From positions 124,001 to 188,000 of the forward strand of contig NZ_BAABHW010000002.1 of the NCBI RefSeq assembly GCF_039542305.1: a stretch of DNA of 64,000 bases, written 5' to 3'. Below the pieces are notes generated by a model. It was not told the DNA's origin. It saw nothing but the letters and a program-made list of their open reading frames with translations, and did not search any database. Below, in pieces: positions 42,898 through 51,346 of this stretch (position 1 is the first letter of the stretch; the number at the start of each line of letters is the position of its first letter). A program made the position numbers and the translations under genes. Source of the DNA: Roseibacterium beibuensis (GTDB taxonomy: Bacteria; Pseudomonadota; Alphaproteobacteria; Rhodobacterales; Rhodobacteraceae).

Positions 42898-43278
42898 ATG
42901 GAGCCCGATATCCGCCCCCCCGACTGGCCAAGGCCGCCCGATTGCCTGCCGCATCACCTTTTGCACCTGCCGCCCGAGGGGGCGCGGATCATGGTGGCGG
43001 GGCTGGTCCTGGTGCGCCAGCGGCCCGGTACCGCCAAGGGGGTGATCTTCCTGACGCTGGAGGACGAGTTCGGCGTCGCCAACATCATCGTCTGGCAGAA
43101 GATCTACCAGCGCTTCCGCCGTGCGGTGATCGCGGGGCGGCTGTTGCGCGTGACCGGACGGGTGCAGCGCCAATCGGGCGTGGCGCATGTGATCGCCGAG
43201 CATGTCGAGGATATCTCGGACATGCTGGACGCGCTTGTGCATCTGCATGAGCAGACCCGCGCCGCCGATGGCCCCTGA
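42898..43278 (+). CDS. Free-standing DnaE2 C-terminal OB-fold domain
   Basis: A 126-residue protein matching only the OB-fold near the C-terminus of error-prone polymerase DnaE2 (ImuC): GARIMVAGLVLVRQRPGTAK, GVIFLTLEDEFGVANIIVW and GRLLRVTGRVQRQSGVAHVI. The polymerase domains and the usual final RIIPKSRDFH tail are missing. No ribosome site precedes the ATG, so translation may be leaderless or weak. The perfect LexA box upstream suggests either a remnant of an SOS dnaE2 gene left by internal deletion, or a small SOS-induced single-strand-binding protein. Reading frame and codon bias are intact. Confidence 0.75.
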   Translation: MEPDIRPPDWPRPPDCLPHHLLHLPPEGARIMVAGLVLVRQRPGTAKGVIFLTLEDEFGVANIIVWQKIYQRFRRAVIAGRLLRVTGRVQRQSGVAHVIAEHVEDISDMLDALVHLHEQTRAADGP

Positions 43279-43353
43279 GCGCACAACGCTTCCGCGAGGG
43301 GGCAAAACGCGCTATGATGCGGGCAACGATAAACGGCAGGTCAGAGCAGACCC

Positions 43354-43914
43354 ATGCGATACCCGATCCTTCTTGCGGCCCTTTGGGGCGGCCTGTCGGC
43401 CTGCACGCCGACAACGGAGGAGGTGTTCTCGGCCGTGATCGACCCGGTGGAAACCGACATCCAGGTGACCCGCGGGATGGGTCCGCCCGATGCCGACCCG
43501 AATGCCTGCTACGGGCGCGAGGTGACGCCTGCCGTGATCGAAACCGTGACCGAACAGGTGATGCTGCAACCGCCGCAGATCTCGACCGATGGCGCGGTGC
43601 GCGAACCCGCGGTCTTCATGACCGAAACGCAGCAGCGCATCGTTCAGGAACGGCGCGAGCTGTGGTTCGAGACCCCCTGCCAGGCCGAGCGCGACCCGGA
43701 ATTCATCGCCTCGCTGCAACGCGCCCTGGAGGCGCGCGGCCATTACCACGGGCCGATCAACGGCGAGATGGACACCCGCACACGCCGCGCGATCCGCGCC
43801 TACCAGCGGCCACAAGGGCTCGACAGCCCGATCCTGTCGCTGGCCGCCGCGCGGCAGCTTGGCATCGCCATCTGGGACCCGGAGCTGGCGGCGCAGGGCG
43901 GCGACGGCGGCTGA
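43354..43914 (+). CDS. Peptidoglycan-binding domain lipoprotein
   Basis: A 186-residue protein with a lipoprotein signal (LLAALWGGLSAC). Residues 20-110 are of unknown fold; the C-terminal 70 residues are a PG_binding_1 domain (FIASLQRALEARGHYHGPIN with MDTRTRRAIRAYQR). It is expected in the outer membrane contacting peptidoglycan. It is followed by a strong terminator and converges with degP. Confidence 0.85.
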   Translation: MRYPILLAALWGGLSACTPTTEEVFSAVIDPVETDIQVTRGMGPPDADPNACYGREVTPAVIETVTEQVMLQPPQISTDGAVREPAVFMTETQQRIVQERRELWFETPCQAERDPEFIASLQRALEARGHYHGPINGEMDTRTRRAIRAYQRPQGLDSPILSLAAARQLGIAIWDPELAAQGGDGG

Positions 43915-43939
43915 TCCCGCCCCCTACTTCTGCAAGAAA

Positions 43940-43968
43940 AAACCCCCGGCGCGCGGTGCCGGGGGTTT
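43940..43968. terminator. Bidirectional terminator between lipoprotein gene and degP
   Basis: An 11-bp perfect stem (AAACCCCCGGC / GCCGGGGGTTT) with a 7-nt loop. A-rich sequence precedes it and TTT ends it, giving T-tracts on both strands. Confidence 0.88.
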
Positions 43969-43990
43969 CGTCTGTGAAAGGCGGGGCGCC

Positions 43991-45544
43991 TTATTCGTCT
44001 TCTTCGAGGCTCAGCGCCACGAAGCGCGGGTTGCCGGCGCGGCGGATGAGCAGAAGGATCGACTTCTGCCCTGCCTCTTCGGCGGTTTCGATCCGTGCGC
44101 GGAAATCATCGGCGGTGCGCACCGGCTGCTGCGCGACCTCGGTGATGATGTCGCCCACCTGCAAACCCTTCGCGGCGGCGTCCGAGGCCGGGTCGACCTG
44201 TTCGATCACCAGACCGCCCGACACGCCCTGCGCATCCAGTTGCTGGCGCATCGCGTCGGTCAGCGGCGTGACGACCAGCCCCAGCACCTCGCCCGAGGAT
44301 TGCTCGGGGCCCTGTGCGTTGCCATTGCCCGACGGCCCCATGCCTTCGGCGGTTTCGCGACGGCCGAGCGTCACGCGCAGGGTCTGGGTTTCCCCGTCGC
44401 GCAGGACGACGACGCGCACGGTTTCGTCAACGCCCGAGTCGCCGACGACGCGGACCAGTTCACGCGTATCGTCGATCTCTTCCCCGGCGAAGGAGATGAT
44501 CACATCGCCCACCTCGATGCCGCCGTCACGGGCCGGCCCCTCGGGGACGTCGGTGACGAGGGCGCCGCGTGCATCTTCGAGGCCAAGGCCTTCGGCGATA
44601 TCGGCGGTCACGTCCTGGATGCGGACACCCAGCCAGCCGCGGCGGGTTTCGCCGAACTCACGCAGTTGCGCGACGACATTCGTGACCACGTCCGACGACA
44701 TGGCGAAGCCGATGCCAATGGACCCGCCCGTGGGCGACAGGATCGCGGTGTTCACGCCGATCACCTCGCCATCCATGTTGAACAGCGGTCCGCCCGAGTT
44801 GCCGCGGTTGATGGCGGCGTCGGTCTGGATGTAGTCGTCATAGCTGCCCGACAGTTCGCGGCCGCGGGCCGACACGACGCCGACAGACACCGAGAAGCCC
44901 TGCCCCAGCGGGTTGCCCATGGCCATGACCCAGTCGCCCACGCGCATCGCCTCGCTGTCACCCAACGTGACGAAGGGCAGCGGGTCGTCCGTTTCGACCT
45001 TCAGAAGGGCGATATCGGTGTTGGGGTCGGTGCCGATCAGCGTCGCCTCAAGCTCCATCCCCGAGCGGAACTCGATGAGGATCTCGTCGGCGCCTTCGAT
45101 GACGTGGTTGTTGGTGACGATGAACCCGTCCTCGGAAATCACGAAGCCCGAGCCGAGGGCCTGGCTCCGGCGGCGTTGCTGCTCGGGGCCTTGCTGACGG
45201 TCGAGGAAGTCGTTGAAGAAATCGTCGAGCGGGCTGCCTTCGGGCAGCATCGGGCCGGGACCGCCCTGGCGTCCGGCAACGACGGCCGAGGTCGTGATGT
45301 TGACCACGGCATCGCCGACCTCGTCCACGAGGTCGGCAAACGACGGCGGTGCGGATTGGGCGCGCGCGTCCGTCGTTGCAATCACGAGGGCCAGCATGCT
45401 CAGCGCCGCGATCAGCGCGGTCATCATCGCCCGGTAGGTCATCGCGCCCTGGTGGGTCATGCGGGCCACGGCGGCGCGGGCCGGGGTCGCGGAATGGCGG
45501 TCTGGGGACGGCTGAAATTCAACCGGGGCCTGTTGGATCGTCAC
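43991..45544 (-). CDS. degP: DegP/Do-family periplasmic serine protease
   Basis: About 517 residues. A long N-region precedes the signal hydrophobic core (TALIAALSMLALVIA, cleavage near ARAQS). The triad is His in TNNHVIEG, Asp in NTDIALLK and Ser in GNSGGPLF; two PDZ domains follow. It degrades or refolds misfolded envelope proteins. The GTG at 45544 has AGGAGGG 7 nt upstream; ATGs nearer the signal core lack such a site. It is last in the rpiA-gor-hflKC-DUF2065-degP run. Confidence 0.93.
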   Translation of the reverse strand: MTIQQAPVEFQPSPDRHSATPARAAVARMTHQGAMTYRAMMTALIAALSMLALVIATTDARAQSAPPSFADLVDEVGDAVVNITTSAVVAGRQGGPGPMLPEGSPLDDFFNDFLDRQQGPEQQRRRSQALGSGFVISEDGFIVTNNHVIEGADEILIEFRSGMELEATLIGTDPNTDIALLKVETDDPLPFVTLGDSEAMRVGDWVMAMGNPLGQGFSVSVGVVSARGRELSGSYDDYIQTDAAINRGNSGGPLFNMDGEVIGVNTAILSPTGGSIGIGFAMSSDVVTNVVAQLREFGETRRGWLGVRIQDVTADIAEGLGLEDARGALVTDVPEGPARDGGIEVGDVIISFAGEEIDDTRELVRVVGDSGVDETVRVVVLRDGETQTLRVTLGRRETAEGMGPSGNGNAQGPEQSSGEVLGLVVTPLTDAMRQQLDAQGVSGGLVIEQVDPASDAAAKGLQVGDIITEVAQQPVRTADDFRARIETAEEAGQKSILLLIRRAGNPRFVALSLEEDE

Positions 45545-45663
45545 GGACTTCCCTCCTGTCAAGCCGGATGGGCAGCGGCAATATCGCTGCAAATGCTGAT
45601 GTTCATATTTGCGCAGACTGCGCCCGGATCAACCTTTTCGAGCCTCGCGCGGTTGCCAGGGTC

Positions 45664-45681
45664 CGTCACATGCGCGTGACG
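45664..45681. promoter_or_regulatory. Palindrome upstream of degP
   Basis: CGTCAC-N6-GTGACG lies in the 160-bp gap between DUF2065 and degP, about 120 bp before the degP start. It may be an operator or part of a terminator for DUF2065; nothing decides between them. Confidence 0.3.
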
Positions 45682-45704
45682 CGGCCGTAATATCGGGAGG
45701 CGGA

Positions 45705-45908
45705 TCAAAGCCCGCCACTCACCGCCCATGAGACCAGAACCGCCCCCAGGGCCACGGCGACAAGGCCGATCAGGCGGCGCGTCTCGACGGGGATTTCGGC
45801 GAACATGCGCAGGATCTGGTCCAATCGCGAGGGCGCGAAGGCAAAGATCAGACCTTCGATGACAAGCGCGGTGCCAAAGCCGAGAAGCAGGATGTAGAAC
45901 ACGCTCAT
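45705..45908 (-). CDS. DUF2065 family small membrane protein
   Basis: A 67-residue protein with two membrane spans separated by a polar hairpin (APSRLDQILRMFAEIPVETR). DUF2065 members are found with hflK/hflC, and this one follows hflC directly. A role in modulating the HflKC-FtsH complex is possible but not shown. Confidence 0.88.
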   Translation of the reverse strand: MSVFYILLLGFGTALVIEGLIFAFAPSRLDQILRMFAEIPVETRRLIGLVAVALGAVLVSWAVSGGL

Positions 45909-45940
45909 GATCTCGTCGGTCGTCTCGTGAAACGCAAACG

Positions 45941-45959
45941 GGCGGCACTTGGCCGCCCG
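45941..45959 (-). terminator. Hairpin after hflC
   Basis: A 7-bp perfect stem (GGGCGGC / GCCGCCC) with a 5-nt loop; on the minus strand it is followed by GTTTGCGTTT. It may partly terminate the hflKC message before DUF2065. Confidence 0.5.
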
Positions 45960-45971
45960 CTCTGGTGAAAG

Positions 45972-46862
45972 TTACCTGTTGGCCGGTGGCGTGCCGCCGG
46001 CGGACCCATCGAGATATTCGAAGAACTCGCTGTCAGGCGTGATCACCATGGTGGTGTTGTTGCGCAAGGCGCGTTCATAGGCCGTCATCGAGCGGTAGAA
46101 CTCGAAGAACTCGGGGTCCTGGCCGAAGGCGTCGGCGAAGATGCGGTTGCGTTCGGCGTCAGCCTCACCGCGGGTGATCTCGGCCTCGCGCTGCGCTTCG
46201 GAGGTCAGCTCGACCACGGTCCGGTCAGCCTGGGCGCGGACACGCTGCGCGGCTTCGTTACCACGGGCGATCTCGTCGGTGGCTTCGCGTTCACGCTCGG
46301 CCCGCATCCGGGCGAAGGTCGCTTCGAGGTTCTGCGCCGGCAGGTTCGTCTGCTTCAGGCGCACATCCAGCACCTCCAAGCCCAGCACCGCGGCCCGTGC
46401 GCGGGCCTGCTCGGTGATCTGGTCCATCAGCGCGGCGCGTTCCGGCGACAGGATCGTGTTCGAAGTCACCCCGTCCGAACCCAGAACGGCACGGATGGTG
46501 GGGTTGATGATGCCTTCGAGGCGATCCTCGCCGGCCCGCAGGCCGCCGACGCCGACAGCCTGGCGGAACTGCACCACATCATTGATCCGGTAACGCGCGA
46601 AGGCGTCGATCACGAGACGCCGGTCATCCGAGGGCGTCACCTCGATCTCGGCGGTGTCGAGCGACAGGATGCGGTCGTCGTAGTAGACCACCTCCTGGAA
46701 GAACGGGAGCTTGAAGTTGAGGCCCGGTTCTTCGATCACCTGGCGGATCTGGCCGAATTGCAGCACCAGCGCGCGCTGGCGTTCATCGACCACGAAGATC
46801 GAGCTGGACAGCACCGCGAGGCCCAGAACGAGAACGGGCACAAGATAGGCAAGACGTTTCAT
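45972..46862 (-). CDS. hflC: Protease modulator HflC
   Basis: A 296-residue SPFH/prohibitin-domain protein with an N-terminal signal anchor (LAYLVPVLVLGLAVLSSSIF). FVVDERQRALVLQFGQI opens the SPFH domain, and a Glu/Arg-rich coiled coil lies around 170-250. With HflK it forms a periplasmic cage that restrains FtsH. Its ATG overlaps the hflK stop (TGATG). Confidence 0.95.
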   Translation of the reverse strand: MKRLAYLVPVLVLGLAVLSSSIFVVDERQRALVLQFGQIRQVIEEPGLNFKLPFFQEVVYYDDRILSLDTAEIEVTPSDDRRLVIDAFARYRINDVVQFRQAVGVGGLRAGEDRLEGIINPTIRAVLGSDGVTSNTILSPERAALMDQITEQARARAAVLGLEVLDVRLKQTNLPAQNLEATFARMRAEREREATDEIARGNEAAQRVRAQADRTVVELTSEAQREAEITRGEADAERNRIFADAFGQDPEFFEFYRSMTAYERALRNNTTMVITPDSEFFEYLDGSAGGTPPANR

Positions 46863-48031
46863 CAGTTGCTGCTCCCCGTTGCGGTGGAAGTGTCAGGCTG
46901 CGTGCGGCGCAGCTCGTTCAGAGGCAGGTAGGGCACCACGCCGGAGCCGCCGCCCGAGCCGTTGTCATCGAGGATGACAAGGTCGGTATCGCCCAGAACG
47001 CGCTCCATCGTTTCGAGGTAGAGACGACGGCGCGTCACCTCGGGGGCATTGGAGTATTCCGTCAGAACCGAGAGGAAGCGCGCGGCCTCACCCTGGGCTT
47101 CGTTGATAACCTGCGCGCGATAGCCTTCAGCTTCTTCGAGAAGCTGGGCGGCTTCACCACGGGCCCCGGCGAGAACGCGGTTGGCGTAGGCGTCGGCCTG
47201 ACGCTCCAGCCGGTCGCGTTCCTGTTCGGCGGCCTGCACCTCGCGGAAGGCGTCGATCACCTCGGCGGGCGGGTCGGCGCGGTCGAGGTTCAGACGCACG
47301 ATGTTCACGCCCGAGTCGTAGCTGTCCAGCGTGGTCTGGATCAACTGCTGGACGCGGTCGGCGATGAGGCCACGATCACGGTTCAGGATCGGGGCCAGTT
47401 GCGACTGCGAGATCACTTCGCGCATGGCGGCCTCGGACACGGCGCGGATCGTCGCCTCGGGGTCGCGCAGGTTGAAGAGATACAGCGCCGGGTCGTTGAT
47501 GTTCCAGACCACTTCGAAATCGATATCGACGATGTTTTCATCGGTGGTCAGCATCAGGCCGTCATCCGAGGCGCCGGGACGGTTAGCGCCGATGGTGACG
47601 GTGTTTTCCCGCGTCACGGCCAGAACCTCGGCGGTCACAAGCGGCCAGGGAGCGAAGTTGAGGCCGGGGCCGCCGACCGAGCTGAATTCCCCCAGGAACA
47701 GTTCGACGGACTGCTCTTCCGGGCGGACCGTGTAGAAGGAATTGAACGCCCAGAGCAACAGCGCCGCGATGGCGCCGACGATCCAGATCACGCGCGGCGC
47801 AGGGCCAGTGCCCCCACCGCCGGGGCCACGACCGCCGCCGCCGCGACCGCCCATCAGGACGCGCAGCTGTTCCTGCCCCCTGCGGACAATCTCGTCGATC
47901 TCGGGGATCTGCTGGTCACCGCCGCTCGGGCGGCGTGGGCCTTCGTCGCGCCCACCCCCGTTGTTGTTTCCGCGATTTCCACCGCCTGAGCCGCCTCCGC
48001 CGCCCCAGGGGCCGCCACTATTGCCAGCCAT
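46862..48031 (-). CDS. hflK: Protease modulator HflK
   Basis: A 389-residue SPFH-domain partner of HflC. The N-terminal 75 residues are Gly/Asn/Arg-rich and probably disordered (GGPWGGGGGSGGG). One membrane span (about 82-100, VIWIVGAIAALLLWAF) precedes the SPFH domain, followed by a coiled coil (AAEQERDRLERQADAYANR) and a polar C-terminal tail. The ATG at 48031 is used; one six codons earlier lacks a ribosome site. Confidence 0.95.
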   Translation of the reverse strand: MAGNSGGPWGGGGGSGGGNRGNNNGGGRDEGPRRPSGGDQQIPEIDEIVRRGQEQLRVLMGGRGGGGRGPGGGGTGPAPRVIWIVGAIAALLLWAFNSFYTVRPEEQSVELFLGEFSSVGGPGLNFAPWPLVTAEVLAVTRENTVTIGANRPGASDDGLMLTTDENIVDIDFEVVWNINDPALYLFNLRDPEATIRAVSEAAMREVISQSQLAPILNRDRGLIADRVQQLIQTTLDSYDSGVNIVRLNLDRADPPAEVIDAFREVQAAEQERDRLERQADAYANRVLAGARGEAAQLLEEAEGYRAQVINEAQGEAARFLSVLTEYSNAPEVTRRRLYLETMERVLGDTDLVILDDNGSGGGSGVVPYLPLNELRRTQPDTSTATGSSN

Positions 48032-48135
48032 AGATTGTCGTTCCCTCACACATTGAGTGTCTTTGATTAATATATGGGCCTCGGGCCCGTGATTGCATCG
48101 GAAGCTGTGCGTTTTCGCCGCAAAATCAAGCTTGG

Positions 48136-49602
48136 TCAGACCGTGCGCACGGGCGTTTTCATCGTCACCAGTTCCTCGGCCATTGTCGGGTGCACCGCGA
48201 CCGTGCGGTCGAAATCCTCTTTTGTGGCGCCCATCTTCACCGCGATGCCGGCCATCTGGATCATCTCGCCCGCGTTCGGCGCGACGATATGACAGCCCAG
48301 AACCTTGCGGTCGCCGCGATCCACGATGAGCTTCATCAGAACGCGCCCCGGCTTGCCCGCAAAGGCCGTCTGCATCGGGCGGAACGAGGTGCAGTAGACC
48401 TCGATCTCGTGATTTTCGCGCGCCTGTTCCTCGGTCAGACCCACGGTGCCGAACTCGGGCTGGGTGAAGACCGCGGAGGGGATCAGGTCATGATCGACCG
48501 GCGTCGGGTTGCCCTTGAACACCGTCTCGACGAAAGCCATGCCCTCGCGGATCGCCACGGGCGTCAGGTTGACGCGGTCGGTCGCATCGCCGATCGCGTA
48601 AATCGAGGGCACCGCCGTTTGCGAGAACGCGTCGACGATGACCTCGCCGTTGCGGCCAAGTTTCACGCCCGCCGCTTCAAGGCCCATGTTGTCCGTGTTT
48701 GGGCGGCGACCGGTGGCGAAGAGCACCTGGTCGAACACACCCTCGTGCCCGTTGGTGGACTTGACCCAGAGCGGGCCGCCCCTGGCCGAGGCCTCGCCGC
48801 CGCTCGCATCGGTTTGCAGCGCGGTCATCTGGTGCACGTCGGCGCCCATGCCGGCCTGGTTTTCCTCGTCCGGGTCGGGGCGCTCCGAGGCCGGGGCCAT
48901 GTCGACGATGTTGGTGCCGAGATGCAGGTCGATCCCCTGCTCGCGCATCATCTCGGCGATCAGGCCGCGCGCTTCCTCGTCGAAGCCGCGCAGGATCTGC
49001 GCGCCGCGGTAGAACTGCGTGACCTCGACGCCCATGCCCGAGAGGATGCAGGCGAATTCGCAGGCGATGTAGCCGCCGCCCACGATCAGGATGGATTTGG
49101 GCAATTCCGGCAGGTCGAAAATGTCGTCCGACACGATCCCCAGGTCGGCACAGGGGAAATCGGGCCGCACGGGCCGGCCGCCGGTGGCGATCAGGATATG
49201 CTTGGCGGTCTTGGTGACGCCATCGGCGAGGCGCACGGTGTGCGGATCGTCCAGGGCGGCGCGGCTGTCGAACACCTCGACGCCGGAATTGTCGAGCAGG
49301 TGGCGATAGACCCCTTCCAGCCGGTCCAGTTCCTTGTGGAGTTGAGGCTGGAACTTGTCCCACTGGAACACGCCATCCTCGACATCCCAGCCATAGGCGC
49401 GGGCATCGGCAAAGCTTTCCCGGTAGCCGGAAGCGAAAACCATGAGCTTTTTCGGCACGCAGCCACGGATGACACAGGTGCCGCCCATGCGGCTTTCCTC
49501 GGCCAGCGCCACCTTGGCGCCCTCGGCCGCCGCAACGCGCGCCGCGCGCACCCCACCCGATCCGCCACCGATCACGAACAGGTCATAGTCGAATGTCGCC
49601 AT
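48136..49602 (-). CDS. gor: Glutathione-disulfide reductase
   Basis: A 488-residue flavoprotein that reduces GSSG with NADPH. The FAD motif is VIGGGSGGVRAARVAA, the redox disulfide is GGTCVIRGCVPKK, and the NADPH fold is LIVGGGYIACEFACILSGMG. The catalytic His-Glu is in AVHPTMAEE. It is about 35 residues longer than usual because of a polar insertion at about residues 236-275 (ASERPDPDEENQAG through SGGEASARGG) in the NADPH domain. It lies between rpiA and hflK. Confidence 0.93.
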   Translation of the reverse strand: MATFDYDLFVIGGGSGGVRAARVAAAEGAKVALAEESRMGGTCVIRGCVPKKLMVFASGYRESFADARAYGWDVEDGVFQWDKFQPQLHKELDRLEGVYRHLLDNSGVEVFDSRAALDDPHTVRLADGVTKTAKHILIATGGRPVRPDFPCADLGIVSDDIFDLPELPKSILIVGGGYIACEFACILSGMGVEVTQFYRGAQILRGFDEEARGLIAEMMREQGIDLHLGTNIVDMAPASERPDPDEENQAGMGADVHQMTALQTDASGGEASARGGPLWVKSTNGHEGVFDQVLFATGRRPNTDNMGLEAAGVKLGRNGEVIVDAFSQTAVPSIYAIGDATDRVNLTPVAIREGMAFVETVFKGNPTPVDHDLIPSAVFTQPEFGTVGLTEEQARENHEIEVYCTSFRPMQTAFAGKPGRVLMKLIVDRGDRKVLGCHIVAPNAGEMIQMAGIAVKMGATKEDFDRTVAVHPTMAEELVTMKTPVRTV

Positions 49603-49678
49603 GGCTTCCGATCCCTTCGGTCAGGTCTACGTCGGGCGTCGGTATCCCATAGTCGGGCGGCGCGTGCCAGAGGGGCGA

Positions 49679-50467
49679 TCAGTCGCCGCTATCCACGAAA
49701 AGGTTCTCGCTGTCGACAAGGTCGACGCGTTCATGCTCGACGGTGCCGTTGTTGATGTCGCGCACCTCGACGGTGCCGTCGGCATTGCCGATCACAAGGA
49801 TGTCGCAGATGTCGAGGAACAGCCCATTCTCGACCACGCCCGGGATCTGGTTCAGCACAAGGCTGAGCTGCGCGGGATTCGAGATGCGGCGCAGGTGCAG
49901 ATCGAGGATATAGTTGCCCTCGTCCGTGCGGAACGGCTCGGACCCGTTGAGGCGCAGGCTGGCCGAGCGGCCAAGGACCTCGACATTCGACAGCATCTCT
50001 TCGACCAGCGCCTTGGTCGTCTGCCAGCCGAACGGGATGACCTCGACCGGAAGCGGGAAGGTGCCGAGGCGGTCCACCTCTTTGGAGAGGTCCGCGATCA
50101 CCACCATCTGGTCGCTGGCCGTCGCCACGATCTTTTCATGCAAGAGCGCGCCGCCCCCGCCCTTGATGAGGTTGAGGTTGGGGTCGAATTCATCCGCGCC
50201 GTCGATGGTCAGGTCGAGCCAGCGCACCTCGTCCAGCGTCTTGACGGTGAGGCCCACCTCGCGCGCGAGATCCGCCGTGCGCTTCGAGGTCGCGACCCCG
50301 GTGACCATCATCCCCTCTTCGCGGACCATCTCGCCCAGGCAACGCACCATCCAGGCGGCGGTCGACCCGGTCCCGAGGCCCACCCGCATCCCGTCCTCGA
50401 CGAATTCCACGGCGCGGCGGGCGGATACGTATTTTGCCTTGTCGATGGGCGACAGCTCGGCCGGCAT
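49679..50467 (-). CDS. rpiA: Ribose-5-phosphate isomerase A
   Basis: A 262-residue enzyme of the pentose phosphate pathway. GLGTGSTAAWMV is the phosphate loop, DGADEFDPNLNLIKGGGGAL holds the catalytic Asp, and EKIVATAS follows. The C-terminal extension (about 225-262) is slightly longer than in E. coli RpiA. It precedes gor on the same strand. Confidence 0.95.
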   Translation of the reverse strand: MPAELSPIDKAKYVSARRAVEFVEDGMRVGLGTGSTAAWMVRCLGEMVREEGMMVTGVATSKRTADLAREVGLTVKTLDEVRWLDLTIDGADEFDPNLNLIKGGGGALLHEKIVATASDQMVVIADLSKEVDRLGTFPLPVEVIPFGWQTTKALVEEMLSNVEVLGRSASLRLNGSEPFRTDEGNYILDLHLRRISNPAQLSLVLNQIPGVVENGLFLDICDILVIGNADGTVEVRDINNGTVEHERVDLVDSENLFVDSGD

Positions 50468-50541
50468 GGGCGATCTCCGTGGTCTGGCGGGTCTGACAGC
50501 GTTTCGATGTCTTTAGCCAATGAGCGCGCGCTGTGCGAGTG

Positions 50542-51255
50542 TTAAACGCGCGCAGTCAACGCCGAGATCACCGCATCGAGATGCGCGCGGGGCAATATTC
50601 CCAGCATCCCCGGCATCTCGAAACGCAGTGTCACGTTGGGATCAACAGTCTGGTTCGAGGTTCCGATGCGGCGTGCGGGGTGGAACAGGAGGTCGTCGAT
50701 GGGCCAGCGCAGGCCCGTCGCACTGCCCTGCAACTCGGCCAGCGGAAACAGCGAGAATCGCGTGCCGGCCGGCAGAGCAAGCGTCAGCTGCGGCGGCATG
50801 TGAAAGACGACATCCACCGCGCCCAGCATGATGCAGGCTTTGTCGGGGCGCGTCACTAGCGTGTGATAGGCCGCAAGCTCGTGATCGATCCGCGCCCCGG
50901 CAAACCCCACGGCAATGACCAGCGGCGCCGCGACCGAGCGCAGCGCCTTGTCGAAATCGGTGCTTTCCTGTTCCTCGATCGGAAACAACCGACCGTCCAG
51001 CCGGGCGCGGTCGGCGGGGGCCAGCGAATCCATGTCGCCGATCACGGCCTCGGGCAGGTAGCCTGCCGACAACGCCACCCCTGCCCCGCCATCGGCGGCG
51101 ATGAGCGTGGGCGCGCGCGACAAAGCAAGGTCAAGATCGCCCGGCCCGACGACCCCGCCGCCAAGCAATGTCACGGGCCTCGATCTGGTCAACAATGGCG
51201 GTTCTGAGGGCAAATTCTGTCCTTCATACCGATCAATCTCCTTCGAAGCGCCCAA
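50542..51255 (-). CDS. Thiamine pyrophosphokinase
   Basis: Up to 237 residues. The catalytic half has LIAADGGAGVAL, AVIGDMDSL and QESTDFDKALR; AVGFAGARIDHELA follows, and the C-terminal beta-sandwich holds LRWPIDD and GTSNQTVDP. It transfers pyrophosphate from ATP to thiamine. The start is uncertain: there is no ATG, and the frame opens at TTG 51255. TTG codons at 51195/51192 and a GTG at 51174 (with GAGG upstream) would start nearer the first beta strand. It is divergent from the large acidic protein gene. No thiamine riboswitch is evident. Confidence 0.85.
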   Translation of the reverse strand: MGASKEIDRYEGQNLPSEPPLLTRSRPVTLLGGGVVGPGDLDLALSRAPTLIAADGGAGVALSAGYLPEAVIGDMDSLAPADRARLDGRLFPIEEQESTDFDKALRSVAAPLVIAVGFAGARIDHELAAYHTLVTRPDKACIMLGAVDVVFHMPPQLTLALPAGTRFSLFPLAELQGSATGLRWPIDDLLFHPARRIGTSNQTVDPNVTLRFEMPGMLGILPRAHLDAVISALTARV

Positions 51256-51346
51256 TTCCCGGCCAGATTATTTGGAATCAATTTGTCCCAACGAACATCA
51301 AAGTGATAACTTCCGGCATCTGCCGGACGAGCAGAGTGATAGTGAT

